A stretch of DNA of 64,000 nucleotides from Desmodus rotundus. Lineage: Eukaryota; Chordata; Mammalia; Chiroptera; Phyllostomidae. Of the stretch, positions 47,201 through 58,337 are shown piece after piece. Positions within the stretch are counted from its first letter, which is position 1. Every line of letters starts with the position of its first letter. A program made the translations under genes and the position numbers. Where the stretch lies: the NCBI RefSeq assembly GCF_022682495.2, contig NC_071389.1, positions 99,737,951 to 99,801,950 on the forward strand, given 5' to 3'. Under the pieces are notes generated by a model. It was not told where the DNA came from and searched no databases. It saw nothing but the letters and a program-made list of their open reading frames with translations.

Positions 47201-48053
47201 TGTTCCATAGGCTTTGGGTTGTTGTGAGTTCATTTTCGTTTGTTTCCAGAAAGTTTTTGATTTCTTCCCTAATCTCGTTCTTGAACCATTCATTGCTTAA
47301 TAGCATGCTATTCGGTTCCATGATTTTGAATGTTTTGGGTTTTTTCCTTTGGGGTTGGTTTCTAGTTTCAATCCCTTGTGGTCAGAGAAAATGCTTGATA
47401 TGGTATCCATTTTCTTGAACTTGTTGAGGCTTGCTTTGTGTCGTATCATGCGGTCTATCTTTGAAAAAGTTCCATGGACACTTGAAAAGAATGTATATTT
47501 TCCTTCTTTGGGATGAAAAGCTCTATATAAATCAGTTAAGTCCATTTCATCTAGGGTATTGTTAAGTGACACGATAGCCTTGTTGATATTTTGTTTGGAA
47601 GACCTGTCCATTTTTGATAGTGGGGTGTTAAAGTCCCCCACTATAATTGTGTTGCAGTCTATATCTTTCGTGAAGTCCTCCAAGATTTTCTTCATGTATT
47701 TGGGTACTCCTATGTTGGGTGCATATATATTTGCAGTGTTTATGTCTTCTTGATGGATTCTTCCTTTGAGTATTATGAAGTGACCTTCTGGGTCTGTCTT
47801 TGTGGCCCTTCTTTAGGAGTCTATTTTGTCTGATATGAGTATTGCTACCCCTGCTTTTTTTCCTGTCCGCTTGCTTGGAAAATTTGCTTCCAGCCCTTCA
47901 CTTTCAGTCTTTTGTCCTGAGATAGGTCTCTTGTAGGCAGCATATGTGTGGGCCATATTTTCTTATCCATTCAGCTATTCTATGTCTTTTGATTGGAGCA
48001 TTTAATCCATTTACATTTAAGGTTATTATTGATAGGTAGTTATTCATTGTCAT
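44247..48053 (-). pseudogene. L1-F ORF2p, RT domain open, endonuclease broken
   Basis: The start is ATG 48053, or 48047. A 10-bp loss in the endonuclease (AAAGACTGAAAGTG at about 47905-47920, where L1-E has an extra TTACCCAAAC) shifts the frame. Then VGDFNTPLS and SKIDRMIRHK appear in a frame covering 47695-47297. A TAA replaces a Leu codon after NKIDKP (about 46938), and a 2-bp insertion in the GAGA run follows. From 46782 to 45544 a 412-codon frame covers the RT: motif [11 protein letters not shown], motif [14 protein letters not shown], motif [11 protein letters not shown] and [14 protein letters not shown]. The C-terminal part (45233-44247) has one frameshift and the Cys-rich motif, ending PLTGT. 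Confidence 0.92.
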
Positions 48054-48099
48054 TTTTTCCTACCTGTGTTCCTCTCTCTTTCTCTTTTCCTTCCTTTCC

Positions 48100-49029
48100 T
48101 TAAAGTAGTCCCCTTAGCATCTCTTGCAGAGCTGGTTTTGTGGAAGTGTATTCTTTTAGACTTGTTTTGTCTGGGAAACTCTTTATTTGGCCTTCTATCT
48201 TGATTGAGAGCCTGGCTGGGTAAAGAAGTCTTGGTTGCAGGCCTCTGGTTCTCATTACTTGGAACATTTTGCCATTCTCTTCTGGCTTGGAGCGTTTCCA
48301 TTGAGAAATCAGTTGCTATCCTTATTGGGGCTCCCTTGGATGTTACTTCCTGTTTCTCCCTTGCTGCCTTTACGATCCTCTCTTTGTCTTGGAATTTTTC
48401 CATTTTAATTATGATGTGTCTTGCAGTGGGCCTCTTTGCGTTCCTCTTGCTTGGGACTCTCTGTGTTTCCTGGATTTGGGTGACTTTTTCTCTCATGAGT
48501 TTAGGGAAATTTTCCATCATTACGTTTTCAAACAGGTTTTCTCTCCCTTGCTCTTCTTCTTCTCCTTTTGGTATTCCTATTACACGGATATTGTTACGTT
48601 TCATGTTGTCCTTCATTTTTCTTAATCCCTCTTCATTTTTTTCTGAGCCTGTTTTCCTTTTCTTGCCCTTTCTGGGTGTTTTTTCTACTTTTCCTCCAGC
48701 GCGCTGATCGGATCCTCTGCTTCATCAAGTCTGCTTTTCATTCCTTCTACTGTGGTCTTCAATTCAGAAATTGTATTCTTCATTTCCTCTTGGCCCTTGT
48801 TGATAGTTTCTATTTCCTTTTTCATGTTGATATAGTTTGCAGTGAGTTCATTGTAGTTTCCCTGTTGTTTCTGGTAGTTCTCTTTGAGCTCAGAGAACTC
48901 AGTGAGCTTCCTGATAACCATTGCTTTGAACTCAGTATCTGATATTTGACTTGTCTCTTTTTTAGTTAGCATTCTTTCTGAGTTTTCCTCCTTTGCTTTC
49001 ATTTGGGGATTGTTTCTTTGTCTTCCCAT
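48100..49029 (-). pseudogene. L1-F ORF1p, two or more frameshifts
   Basis: It opens MGRQRNNPQMKAKEENSERM from ATG 49029 and reads through the coiled coil to about 48685 (SALEEK, then stop). It resumes in another frame with [20 protein letters not shown] at 48616 through the RRM to ETLQARREWQ. Near 48266 a 1-bp loss moves the C-terminal domain out of frame. The start codon is intact, unlike in L1-B. Confidence 0.88.
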
Positions 49030-50757
49030 TATTTGTGGGACTCTTCTTGTTAGCCTCTGCTTCTTAAATTGATCTATTCTGACTCCCTGGGTTTATGGCA
49101 TGAACTTCTATGGTAGAATGCCAGTGGGATTGAGTGGTGCTGTCTCCTTCATCTCCTGTGCTCAGTTGTCTTGAGCTTACGTTTATGGGTGTAACACGGT
49201 CTAACTCCGGTCTTTTCAGCACTCCAGGTTTCTTGTCTCACCTGTGGGAAAAAGAGGAAGGGGCACACACACACACACACAAAAGAATGGAAGGAGGGGA
49301 AAAGGGAACAGAAAAGGAAAGGAAGGAAGGAAGAAGGAATAAAGAAAGATCAGAGGCAAGATAAGAAGGAATTTTAACAAAAATTAAAACAAAAGAATAA
49401 ATAAAAGAAGGCAGGAAAAAGGAACAAAAAAGGTAAAGGATGGAAGGAAGAAGGAATAAAGAAATAAAGAAGGACAGAAAAGAAGAAGGAATTCAGGGGG
49501 AAAGGAGGAAAGAAGAAATAAAAAAGTCTTCTGGTGGCTTTAAACCGGTCAGGTTAGTTCTGCTTGTCTTCCTGTCTGTGGAATGGGAGGGGGTGGTTGG
49601 AAGGATTGGTTTCACTTTTCTCCCTTCCCGAGCCACACTCTTCACTGTTGTTCAGCCTTCAGTCCAGTTCCTCCGGGTCCTTCTACTCCCCACTAGTCCT
49701 TCAGTTCACCAGCTGTGCTGTCCTTGAGTTGCACCAATTAGGGGCAACTCACATTCCACCTTCTTGCTCTTTGCTGTCTTAGATGCTAGGGGCGTTTGGT
49801 GCTGTTATGGGGTAGTTCAGCCCCCTTCTTGGTTGAGTGTTTCCGGGGCATGCAGTCTCCCCTAGCCCTGTAGCTCCCCTCTGCTGGGTGTTCTGCCTTA
49901 GTCCTAGAGAGCCAGTAGGCCATGCAGAGCTCTGTGCGCAGGGGTTAGGTAGTCGTTGTAGGTGTGGTCCCTCACAAGCAGCCAGGCAGTTGATCAGCCA
50001 TTCTGCTGCTTTGGGCCTGGGTAGCCTGTGTCTGGCTGGTTTCCAGCTCTGGTCTTGAGCTGTGCAGCAAGCCGATCCAGCAGCTTGGGGCCTGAGTAGA
50101 GCAGGCCTGTGGGGGGCCGCTTTGGGCCTGAGTTGCGTGGCCCTCGTGTCTGCTGCTTTGGGCCTGTGGGTGGGGCAGCTAGCCTCTGCTCCCGGTGCGC
50201 ACCCACCCGAGGTTTCAGGTGTGGGTGCCCCACGGGGGTTTCAGGTTTGGGCTCCCTGTCGGCTAATCTGGGTGCTGGCAACTGGGCTTCAGGTGAGCTC
50301 TGGGGGGCTGCTTGTCCCATGTTCACCATCCAGGGGCTGAGGGGGGACGGGTGCCAGAGGCCGAGGCTGCTGTGGAGAATTCTCTAAACAGGTGCTGGGT
50401 GCCTCTTACTTTCTTTTTCTTTTTGAGAAATTCTTCCTATTCAAGCCCCCTTGGTCCAAACATGTACCTGGCTGCTCACACAGCTCAGCCTGGCTCTCTC
50501 CCAAGAATCCTGCAGCAGACTCTGCACCTGGGCCGGGGCTTCAGCTGCCATGGTCCCCGCACTGGTCCCGGGGACCTTATTGTCCTTAAGCACTCTTCTT
50601 ACCATGAGATCTTTCAATGTCCTCTATCTTTGGTCTCTGATTTTCATATATACTGGAATACCTTTGGCTTTCGCTCTGGTCCTCAGATCAGCTAGGTATT
50701 TCACTGATGTTGAGGGGAAGTGGACTCTGCTGCCACCTATCTGGCCGCCATCTTCCA
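49030..50757 (-). promoter_or_regulatory. L1-F 5'UTR / internal promoter region
   Basis: The sense-strand YY1-type motif AAGATGGCGGC lies at 50754-50744, at the 5' terminus. The purine-rich plus-strand tract (about 49250-49530) contains an (AC)n run at 49264-49281 not seen in the other copies. The GC-rich half is at about 49830-50400. Confidence 0.65.
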
Positions 50758-50963
50758 CAAGAATCATTTTAAAATTTGAGTGTTTGAATCAGGATACAAA
50801 CAAGATCTACTGTATTATGGCTTTGAAGCTTATCCTCAGAACCGACTATCTCCCATACTCTACCCACAGAGGTACAGGACAGAGTCTGCAGTGTCCCTCA
50901 GCTTATTAATGTGGTAGGTCGGTGTGGGGCAAATCTGATTTCTCTTAATAGTTGAGCTTGTAC
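50758..50963. other. Short intergenic gap
   Basis: About 0.2 kb between L1-F and a small L1 insertion; nothing recognised. Confidence 0.5.
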
Positions 50964-50971
50964 ATAAAGAC

Positions 50972-51190
50972 AGAGACATTGAAATTAAGAACAATGTAAC
51001 AATAGCCAGAGGGGAGTGGGGAGGGGATAGTGGGGAGAGGGGTTTACAGGAGCTACTATAAAGGACACAAGGACAAAATCAAGGGGGAGGGTAGAGGTGG
51101 AGGAGGGAGGTGGGTTTGGCTGTGAAGGGGTGGAGGGATGGGGAGAAAATGCAGACAACTGTAATTGAATAACAATAAAAATTAAAAAAG
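50972..51190 (+). mobile_element. 5'-truncated L1, 219 bp, with TSD
   Basis: Only the G-rich L1 3'UTR and tail are present, from AGAGACATTGAAATTAAGAA to GAATAACAATAAAAATTAAA. ATAAAGAC is repeated on both sides (50964-50971, 51191-51198), a clean 8-bp TSD. Confidence 0.88.
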
Positions 51191-51375
51191 ATAAAGACTG
51201 TAGTGAATAAGGTTTTGTAGAATAAATATTTAGCTTTGAAACTGGTTAAAACAAAATTTCTATTACTTAACAGGAAATAAAGCATAGAGAATGGGAGAGA
51301 AGAACTGGAAAGTAAAAACTGAGTTTAGTTTGAGAATTTTTTAAAAAATTATTTATATATTTATATATGAATGTT

Positions 51376-51494
51376 CAGGGTGGGGCAAAAGTACATTTAC
51401 AGTACTGAATATGCAAATGAGTTCTTGTATTATTGTTTATTTATTGTACTATTTTCCATACAAATCACTATATACCCACTTTTGTCCCACCCTG
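51376..51494. mobile_element. Mariner-type MITE (119 bp)
   Basis: Left end CAGGGTGGGGCAAAAGTACA; the right end reverse-complemented reads CAGGGTGGGACAAAAGTGGG. The right flank is TA and the left is TT (probably a mutated TA). Same family as 21717-21830; AT-rich, non-coding interior. Confidence 0.88.
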
Positions 51495-51814
51495 TATTTA
51501 TACATGTATTTATTTATTTTGTTATAAAGGAGAGGAGGCAAATATAGTTTTATCTAGAAGACTAAACAGGTTTAACGGAATTTTTAAAAAATTGTATGCT
51601 GCAGGAAATGAGCTAATAAAGAGTCAACACCTGATGGTGCAAGAAAGAGAGGACCACGTGCAAGCTGAGTTCTCCTATCACTCCTCACAATATCCCTCCC
51701 CCCTCCACAGATAACAGTCTGCCCATTCCATTATAGAGATTCTCACTCCATTATATTGATCTGGTCTAAATTCTGGGAAGAGTTTATAAAGATGTTCTTA
51801 TTTCTGACCTTCCT

Positions 51815-52030
51815 ACATCTTTTAAAAAAGATTTTTAAATTTATGTTTAGAGAAAGGAGAAGGGAGGCAGAAAGAGAGGGAGAGAAACATCAATGTGTGG
51901 TTGCCTCTCACATGGCCCCCACTGGGGACCTGGCCCACAACCCAGGCATGTCCCTTGAATGGAAACCGAACTGGTGACCCTTTGGTTCACAGCCTGCACT
52001 CAATCCACAGAGCTACTCCAGCCAGGACTG
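51815..52030 (-). mobile_element. Ves-type SINE, minus strand
   Basis: Read on the minus strand it starts AGTCCTGGCTGGAGTAGCTC and runs through GTGGATTGAGTGCAGGCTGT, a B-box-like GGTTTCCATTC, CAGTGGGGGCCATGTGAGAG and a CT-rich tail into an A-rich end at about 51820. Third Ves copy in the window. Confidence 0.8.
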
Positions 52031-53504
52031 GCCTTTGTATATCTTGATTGAAATGCTGGTGTTGAGACTGCTCCAAGGTACCTAATTACCAGCCTCATAT
52101 GTAGTGGTTCAGCTTAAGGACAGGCATCATATCCTCAAAGCCTAATGGCTTGCCACCTTTATTTTTGCCATACCTTGAGTTGCCCATGGAACTTAAGTAC
52201 CACGGGTACAAAGGCCCTACTAGCTTCAGCTGTTCAGTTCCTTTCTAGGCTACACATTCTCTTCTGTTGAGCCAAGTATGATGTGGTCTGTGTGCAAATT
52301 CTGCACACACATTAGCACTATGCTGTTTACACAGTAGTAATGCTAATATTTTCTGAGACTAGATAACTCCAAGATGTTGGAAGTTGAAAAACAACTTCTT
52401 CCTTACCCTCCAAAATAATTTAAAACATAGGTTTTTTCCCAAACATCAAACATGGGGTGGTGAAGGATGTTACTCCATTGGAAAGTTAAATTAATAATGA
52501 TTTTAAAAATTATTAGACTGCAAAGGAAACCCTTTCCTGGAAATTCAGGGAAACTCCATATTTTGTCATCAGTGAACTCCTTTTAAAAATTCATTGTGGA
52601 GAATTGTATAAGCTACAAAGGCCCCATTAAAACAAGGTGTGGCTGTGATGTTCTCATGAAAGATGCTGTTTCTCAGGAAATCTTCCCTGTATCACTCTCT
52701 TCTTACCTCACTCAATATTTCTGTTCCCTTTTAAGTTCAGGCATCTAGTTTTACATTTCAGGTCTTAAAAATGTTTCAGTTTCCCTCTTTACACTATTTT
52801 TTTCTGTTCTTTAATTTTAAAGAAGTCATAAATTGAAAAACTTTCCATATTTTGTATATTGCATGTTTCTATAATTCACAGAAAGTTCATTGCAGAAAAC
52901 AGAGTTCCGGATGCCCTTTCTCTGAAAGTTTGTTAATCCCAGTTAATCTGCATCTGATGAAAGATGGCTGTTTGCACATTCAAAGGAAGTTTGCTAAGCA
53001 TAATATAAGGATCAAAGGTCTACAGAATCAGAGCTATGGTGAAAGACAATGACAGAATTATTAAACATGCCTACATTTCATCATAAAAGATTATTTACTG
53101 TAGAATTAAAGGGCTAAAGTGAAATTAAAATTCATCAATCATTTTCATTTAACTAAGAGAAAAATTACACTGTCATTGTAATAAAGAAAACTTGGCCTTT
53201 TCCTCAGTTTTTTTTTGTCTTTAGATTATAATTATTGATGATAATTGCATTCTTACTGCACAGAAGTTAGGCAACCTCCTAAAATTTTTGTCACAAGAAG
53301 CCATTGTTATTGAATAATTTGCTGGAGTTCAAACAGTATCAAAATATGGATGGAGAATATTTTATACTTTAATATCAAGACATAATGTTGATATACTTAC
53401 AAGTGTAAGGAACTTGAATTTTGCACACATATATATATTACTTCTTATATAAATTGCTAACCAGAACATATTTTCCCAAAAATCTATAGTTAGTGATTTA
53501 TATT
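52031..53504. other. Intergenic, nothing recognised
   Basis: About 1.5 kb of AT-rich DNA with no recognised gene or repeat. The frame at 52852-53052 shows no domain. Confidence 0.5.
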
Positions 53505-53514
53505 AAGAACTATA

Positions 53515-53995
53515 GAGCCAGTAGGCCCTGCTGGAAGCAACCTAAGTGCCCATAAGCAAACGAGTGGATCCCAAAACTATGGTATATTTACACAATGGAA
53601 TTCTACACAGCAGAGAGAAAGAAGGAGCTTATACCCTTTGCAACAGCATGGATGGAACTGGAGAGCATTATGTTAAGTGAAATAAGCCAGGCTGTGAGGG
53701 ACAAATACCATATGTTCTCACCTTTAACGGGAACATAATACATAGAAAAAAAAAGGAAACAAAATATAACCAGAGACATTGAAGTTAAGAACAATCTAAC
53801 AATGGGCAGGGGGGAGTGGGGAGGGGACAGTGAGGAGAGGGGATTACAAGAACTACTATAAAAGACACTTGGACAAAATAAAAGGGGAGGGTGGAGGTGG
53901 CGGAGGGAGGGGGGTGTGGCTGGGATGGGGTGGAGGGATGGGGAGAAAAGACACACAACTGTAATTGAATAACAGTAAAAAATTAAAATTAAAAA
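53515..53995 (+). mobile_element. 5'-truncated L1 with TSD and inverted 5'UTR scrap
   Basis: AAGAACTATA at 53505-53514 is repeated at 53996-54005, a 10-bp TSD. From 53530 (CTGGAAGCAACCTAAGTGCC) onward it is ORF2 C-terminus (SPLTGT-type end at about 53735), 3'UTR and tail. The first ~15 bp inside the TSD, GAGCCAGTAGGCCCTGC, match the L1 5'UTR in antisense (compare 49908-49922 and 9889-9905) and not the ORF2 sequence that should be there. Confidence 0.85.
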
Positions 53996-54005
53996 AAGAA
54001 CTATA

Positions 54006-54219
54006 AAGAAAGAGTAAAATGTATGTTTTTAGAAATTATATTTCTTAAGATGTAGTATTAAAATTAGGCTTCTAAAAACATTTCAAATAAAGTTTGCCCC
54101 TCCAAAAATGCTTTAGTCTTATGTCCTTTATAATATATGTGATCCTGAATATCTCCTTATACATTGTCCTTTGAGATTACTTATATTTATATATAATTTA
54201 CCTATAATATAATACAGCC
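54006..54219. other. Short intergenic gap
   Basis: AT-rich, nothing recognised. Confidence 0.4.
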
Positions 54220-54476
54220 ACTTGAAATATTTAATAGAGTCAGTTTTGGCAAATGTGTATGCACATATAATTATTACTTCAGTCAAAGTATTGACCATTT
54301 CCATCACTGTCAAAAGATTCCTCATATCTCTAACAGTCAGGCAATGACTAATCTATTTTTATCACCACAAATTAAATGTTTTCCTAGAGTTTCATATAAA
54401 AAAAGTTTCATAGAATGTGATACTTTTTTCTGTCTAGCCTTGTTTGCTCAACATATTTTTGACATCCACAATAAGT

Positions 54477-54482
54477 GTTATC
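54477..54482 (+). repeat. TSD of solo LTR, left copy
   Basis: GTTATC, repeated exactly at 55288-55293. Confidence 0.9.
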
Positions 54483-55287
54483 TGTTGGGAACCGCTCTGC
54501 CTGGTTTCAGAGGCTGTAATCCACCATGGTTAAGGCTGAGTCAGAGTTGGGACCATAAGCCATGAAGGAGACAAAGCTTATCTCCCTGGCAGGTGTGCCA
54601 TGTCTGCCCACTTCACCCTGCTTGGCCCTGAGCTCGACCAATTAGCCAATGACGGGTAAGAATCCTCAAGGGAGGATCAACCTATAACAGGCTCTGGTCA
54701 CCAGGAATAAGCTCGCAGGGAAGGACTCGGGGGGGCTGTGGAAAAAGGGGGTGATGGACCCTCGCCCCTCGGCTTTGAAAGAGCCTGAGTCCTCATTCTG
54801 TCTGCAAGAACTCTCCTAATCTCTTGGCTGCCTTACTTCTCTTGCCTGACTTAAGCCTGAAACAATGACAGAGGGCAGTGCAGTCCTGTGCTGGGAGGGG
54901 CGGATTCCTTGGGAAATCAGGCCTAACAAAAATACATACATTCCTGTGAAACCTACTTAATTTGTACCCTCAGCTTAAAAGATAAGGGTCCAGACCTGAG
55001 ATGAGTCTGGCGCCTAAAGTTTTATGGCCCTCTAACTAATTGGATGTAACTCAGAATAAGCCCTCAAAGTTCTCTGTAAATCATGTATTGTTTAACCCTT
55101 ACTGGCTAACAATTGATGAGCTTTATCTGTATTCCTGCGTGAATGAACCTAATAAAAGCCCATGAGGGAAAGGCTCTGGGCCCTTCTCCTTTGAGCGATC
55201 GTCCACTCTCCTCCCCAAGCAGATCATGTCTTGGTAAACTTATTCTTCCTCCATGGCGGACGTGGGCTGCCTTAAAGCTCCCTGACA
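54483..55287 (+). mobile_element. Solo LTR of an endogenous retrovirus (class II-like)
   Basis: An 805-bp segment starts TGTTGGGAACCG and ends CTCCCTGACA (the TG...CA ends of a retroviral LTR). It has a poly(A) signal AATAAA at 55151-55156 on the plus strand. A perfect 6-bp duplication, GTTATC, flanks it; six bases is typical of class II (ERVK-like) integrases. No gag, pol, env, primer-binding site or second LTR adjoins, so it is a solo LTR left after LTR-LTR recombination. It lies inside an ancient L1M. It may hold promoter and enhancer sequence; I do not assign a TATA box. Confidence 0.85.
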
Positions 55288-55293
55288 GTTATC
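55288..55293 (+). repeat. TSD of solo LTR, right copy
   Basis: GTTATC, partner of 54477-54482. Confidence 0.9.
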
Positions 55294-56351
55294 AGTAGTT
55301 TATTTCTTTTACTTGCTGAGTAGTACTCCCTTCCATATATATGACACATTTATCTATTCTGTGGCTGATGGTCTCTATATATTTCTCTTTGCACTAGTAT
55401 GGGATTATTGTGTCATATGCTATGTGCACAATTAATTTTAACTTTATAGAACTTCAAAAAATCAATTCAAAGTCATTGTTCCCTTTACATTCCCAAAAGT
55501 AGTGGGTGAGGAGCTTCACCTGCTCCACATCCTCATTAGCACTTGGTATTGACAATCTTTCCTAGGTCAACTATTCTCATCAAGGTGTAGTGATACACAT
55601 CACTGTATTTTAATTTGCAATCCCCTATGATAAATAATTCTGAGCATTTTTTCATGTACATTGGTCATTTGCCTGTTTTTTCCAAAAGGACCTGTTCAAA
55701 CTTTTTTGCCATCATATTATTGACGTTATTTATTTATTCTATATAAAAGTCCTTTGTTAGATTTTTGAATTGACATTTCTCATGCCATTTTTTTTCTTGT
55801 CTATTTTGAAAAGAAAAAGGTTTCATTTAATGAAATCTAATCTATACACTGTTTTTGTTATGGCTTTCACTGATTATGCTCTAAGAAATTTTTGCCAATA
55901 TCATTAAAATTTTCTATGTTATTTGTTAGAATTTTTCTAGTTTTCTCTTTTGTATTTAGGCTTGTGATATTTTCTAGCTTAATTCATGGTGGAATTTAAT
56001 GATTAAGGTTTCTTTTTTTCTATGTGTATATCTAGTTGTTTTAGTAATTTTTGCTGAAAAGACTATTCTTTACTCTATTGAATGAATTGACCGTATATGC
56101 ATTGATCTGTGTCTGGAATCTATTTTCTGTTCCTATATGCTTACACAAATATCATTATGGCATAATATTATAGTTATATAACACATTCAGAAATAAGGTA
56201 GTCTATGCACTGTAATTTTCTTGCTTTTTTAAAAGATCATTTGGATATCCCATATTCTTTTAATTTTTATAACTTCTGTATAATTTGTCAATTTCTTTTT
56301 AAAAAAGCCTTGCTGAGATTTGTGTTGAGATTGTATAAAATTTATAAATTA

Positions 56352-56500
56352 GTGATTGTCAAACAATGGTCCCTGGACACAGTGTTAGAATCATGGAAAA
56401 CTTGTGAAAAATGTAAATTCTTAATTCCCACCCCATGTCTACTAAATCAGAAAATCTGGAGCTGACCCTTCTTTGCAATATTTGTTAGGGTGGTCAATGT
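56352..56500 (+). repeat. MER5A-like hAT MITE, degraded
   Basis: TAGTGATTGTCAAACAATGG, TCCCTGGACACAGTGTTAGA, TTCCCACCCCATGTCTACTA and AATCAGAAAATCTGGAGCTG follow the order of the MER5A family. The right inverted end is missing or eroded. Confidence 0.65.
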
Positions 56501-56680
56501 TGCTAGCTGTGAAAGAATTCATAAAGAGAGGAAAAGGGGTGGGCATGGAGAAATGCATCAGCAGTGAAATGTAGGGTCTTTGACTTGTTATTGGATTATA
56601 ATTGAAATATAAAAAGGTTGGGGGGTGCTGTTGTGTGGCCCCTGGATGTTAGGGGCATTGAAACACAGGAAGTGGCTTAA

Positions 56681-58337
56681 GGAAGACGGCGGCGAGATAG
56701 GTGGCAGCGGAGTCCACTTCCCCTCAACGCCAGTGAAATAACTAGCTGATCTGAGGAGCAGAGTGAACAGCCAACAGTATTGCAGCATATATGAAGATCG
56801 GAGACCAAAGATAGAGGACATCGAAAGATCAGACGGTAAGAAGAGTGCTTAAGGACAATAAGATCCCTGGGACCCGCACGGGGCCTGGGTGCAGGGCTGC
56901 TGCAGGATTCTTGGGAGAGAGCCAGGCTGGGCTGTGTGAGCAGCCAGGTGCTTGTTTGGACCAGGGGGGCTTGAATAGGAAGAATTTCTCAAAAAGGAAA
57001 AGAAAATAGAGGCACGCAGTAGCTAGTTAGAGAACTCTCCACAGCAGCTGCGGCCTCTGGTGCCCCTTCCCCCTCAGCCCCTGGACTGTGAACTCGGAAA
57101 AGCAGCCCCTGCGCTCACCTGAAGCCCGGCTGGTGCGCACTCAAATTAGCGGATTAGGGGCCCACACCTGAAACCCCGGGTGGGTGGGCGCCCTGATAAG
57201 TGCCCGGCTGCCTGGGAGCACAGACAAAAAGCTCCTGGGTGAGCAGGCAACAGGATCAGTAGCTGGCTGCCCCCATGCACAGACCCAAAGCGGGGGATCA
57301 GCAACCAACCGAAGTCCAAAGCCCAGATGGGCCACACAACCCGATCAACGGCCTGGCTGCAGGCGACCACACCCAAAAGCACTGGTTCTGAAAAACTCCT
57401 ACATAGCCCCTGCACACAGAACCCGGCAGGGCCTACTGGCTCTCTAGGAGGAAGGCAGAACGCCCAGCAAGGGGAGCTGAAGGGATAGTGGAGACTGCAT
57501 TCCCAGGAGAGACTTGACCCAGTAGGGGGCTGAACTACCCCATAGCAGCACCCAGAGCCCCTAGCATCTAAGACAGCAAAGAGCAAGAAGGTGGAATGTG
57601 AGTTGCCCCTAATTGGTGCAACTCAAGGACAGCACAGCTGGTGAACTGAAGGACTAGTGGGGAGCCGAAGGACCATGAGGAACTAGACTGCAGGCTGAAC
57701 AACAGCGAAGAGTGTGGCTCAGGAAGGGAGAAAAGTGAAACCAATCCTTCCAACCACCCCCTCCCGTTCCACAGACAGGAAGACCAGCAGAACTAACCTG
57801 ACTGGTTTAAAGGCAGTATAAGACCTTTTTTTTTTCTTTTTTTTTCTTTTTTCTTTCCTTCTTTCACCCTGAATTCCTTCCACCTTTCTGTCCTTCTTTC
57901 TTTTTTTGATTCCTGCTTCCTTCAATCCTTTACCTTTTAAATTCCTTTTTCCTGCCTTCTTTTATTTATTCTTTTGTTTTAATTTTTGTTAAAATTCCTT
58001 CTTATCTTGCCTCCGATCTTTCTTTATTCCTACCGCCTTCCATCCATTCCTTTTCTATTCCCTTTTCCCCTCCTTCCCTTCTTCTCTCTTTTTATATTTG
58101 CCCCCATTCCTCTTTTTCCCACAGGTGAAACAAGAAAACCTGGAGTGCTTAAAAGACTAGAGTTAGACCGTGTTACACCCATAAACGTAAGCTCAAGACA
58201 ACTGAGCACAGGAGATGAAGGAGACAGCACCACTCAATCCCATTGGCATTCTACCATAGAAGTTCATGCCATAAGCCCAGGGAGTCAGAATAGATCAATT
58301 TAAGAGGCATAGGCTAACAAGAAGAGTCCCACAAATA
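56681..58337 (+). promoter_or_regulatory. L1-H 5'UTR / internal promoter region
   Basis: Same architecture as L1-E: a GC-rich first part and a pyrimidine tract at about 57825-58110 before ORF1. The terminal YY1-type motif is AAGACGGCGGC (56683-56693), with C in place of the T of the ATGG core, which would be expected to weaken YY1 binding. Confidence 0.65.

Larger units (their letters stand above)
43988..50757 (-). mobile_element. L1-F: full-length LINE-1
   Basis: The minus-strand order is: 5' end GGAAGATGGCGGCCAGATAG (about 50756), 5'UTR to 49030, ORF1 (49029-48100), ORF2 (48053-44247), a G-rich 3'UTR and the tail at about 43990-44025. At 6.77 kb with no large deletion, it is the most complete L1 architecture in the window and the best local reference for deletions in the others. 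No convincing TSD was found at its ends. Confidence 0.93.
54220..56340 (-). repeat. Ancient L1M, split by a solo LTR
   Basis: In antisense, an old L1M 3'UTR (about 54230-54340) is followed by ORF2 C-terminal sequence. The host sequence is continuous across the LTR: AATAAGTGTTATC joins to AGTAGTTTATTTC, then TGCTGAGTAGTACTCCCTTC and CATTTTTTCATGTACATTGG. Many stops; a fossil. Outer borders are approximate. Confidence 0.65.

Noticed and set aside
43960..50780. TSD for L1-F
   Set aside because: Left flank CTATATCTGTC and right flank ACAAGAATCATT do not match.
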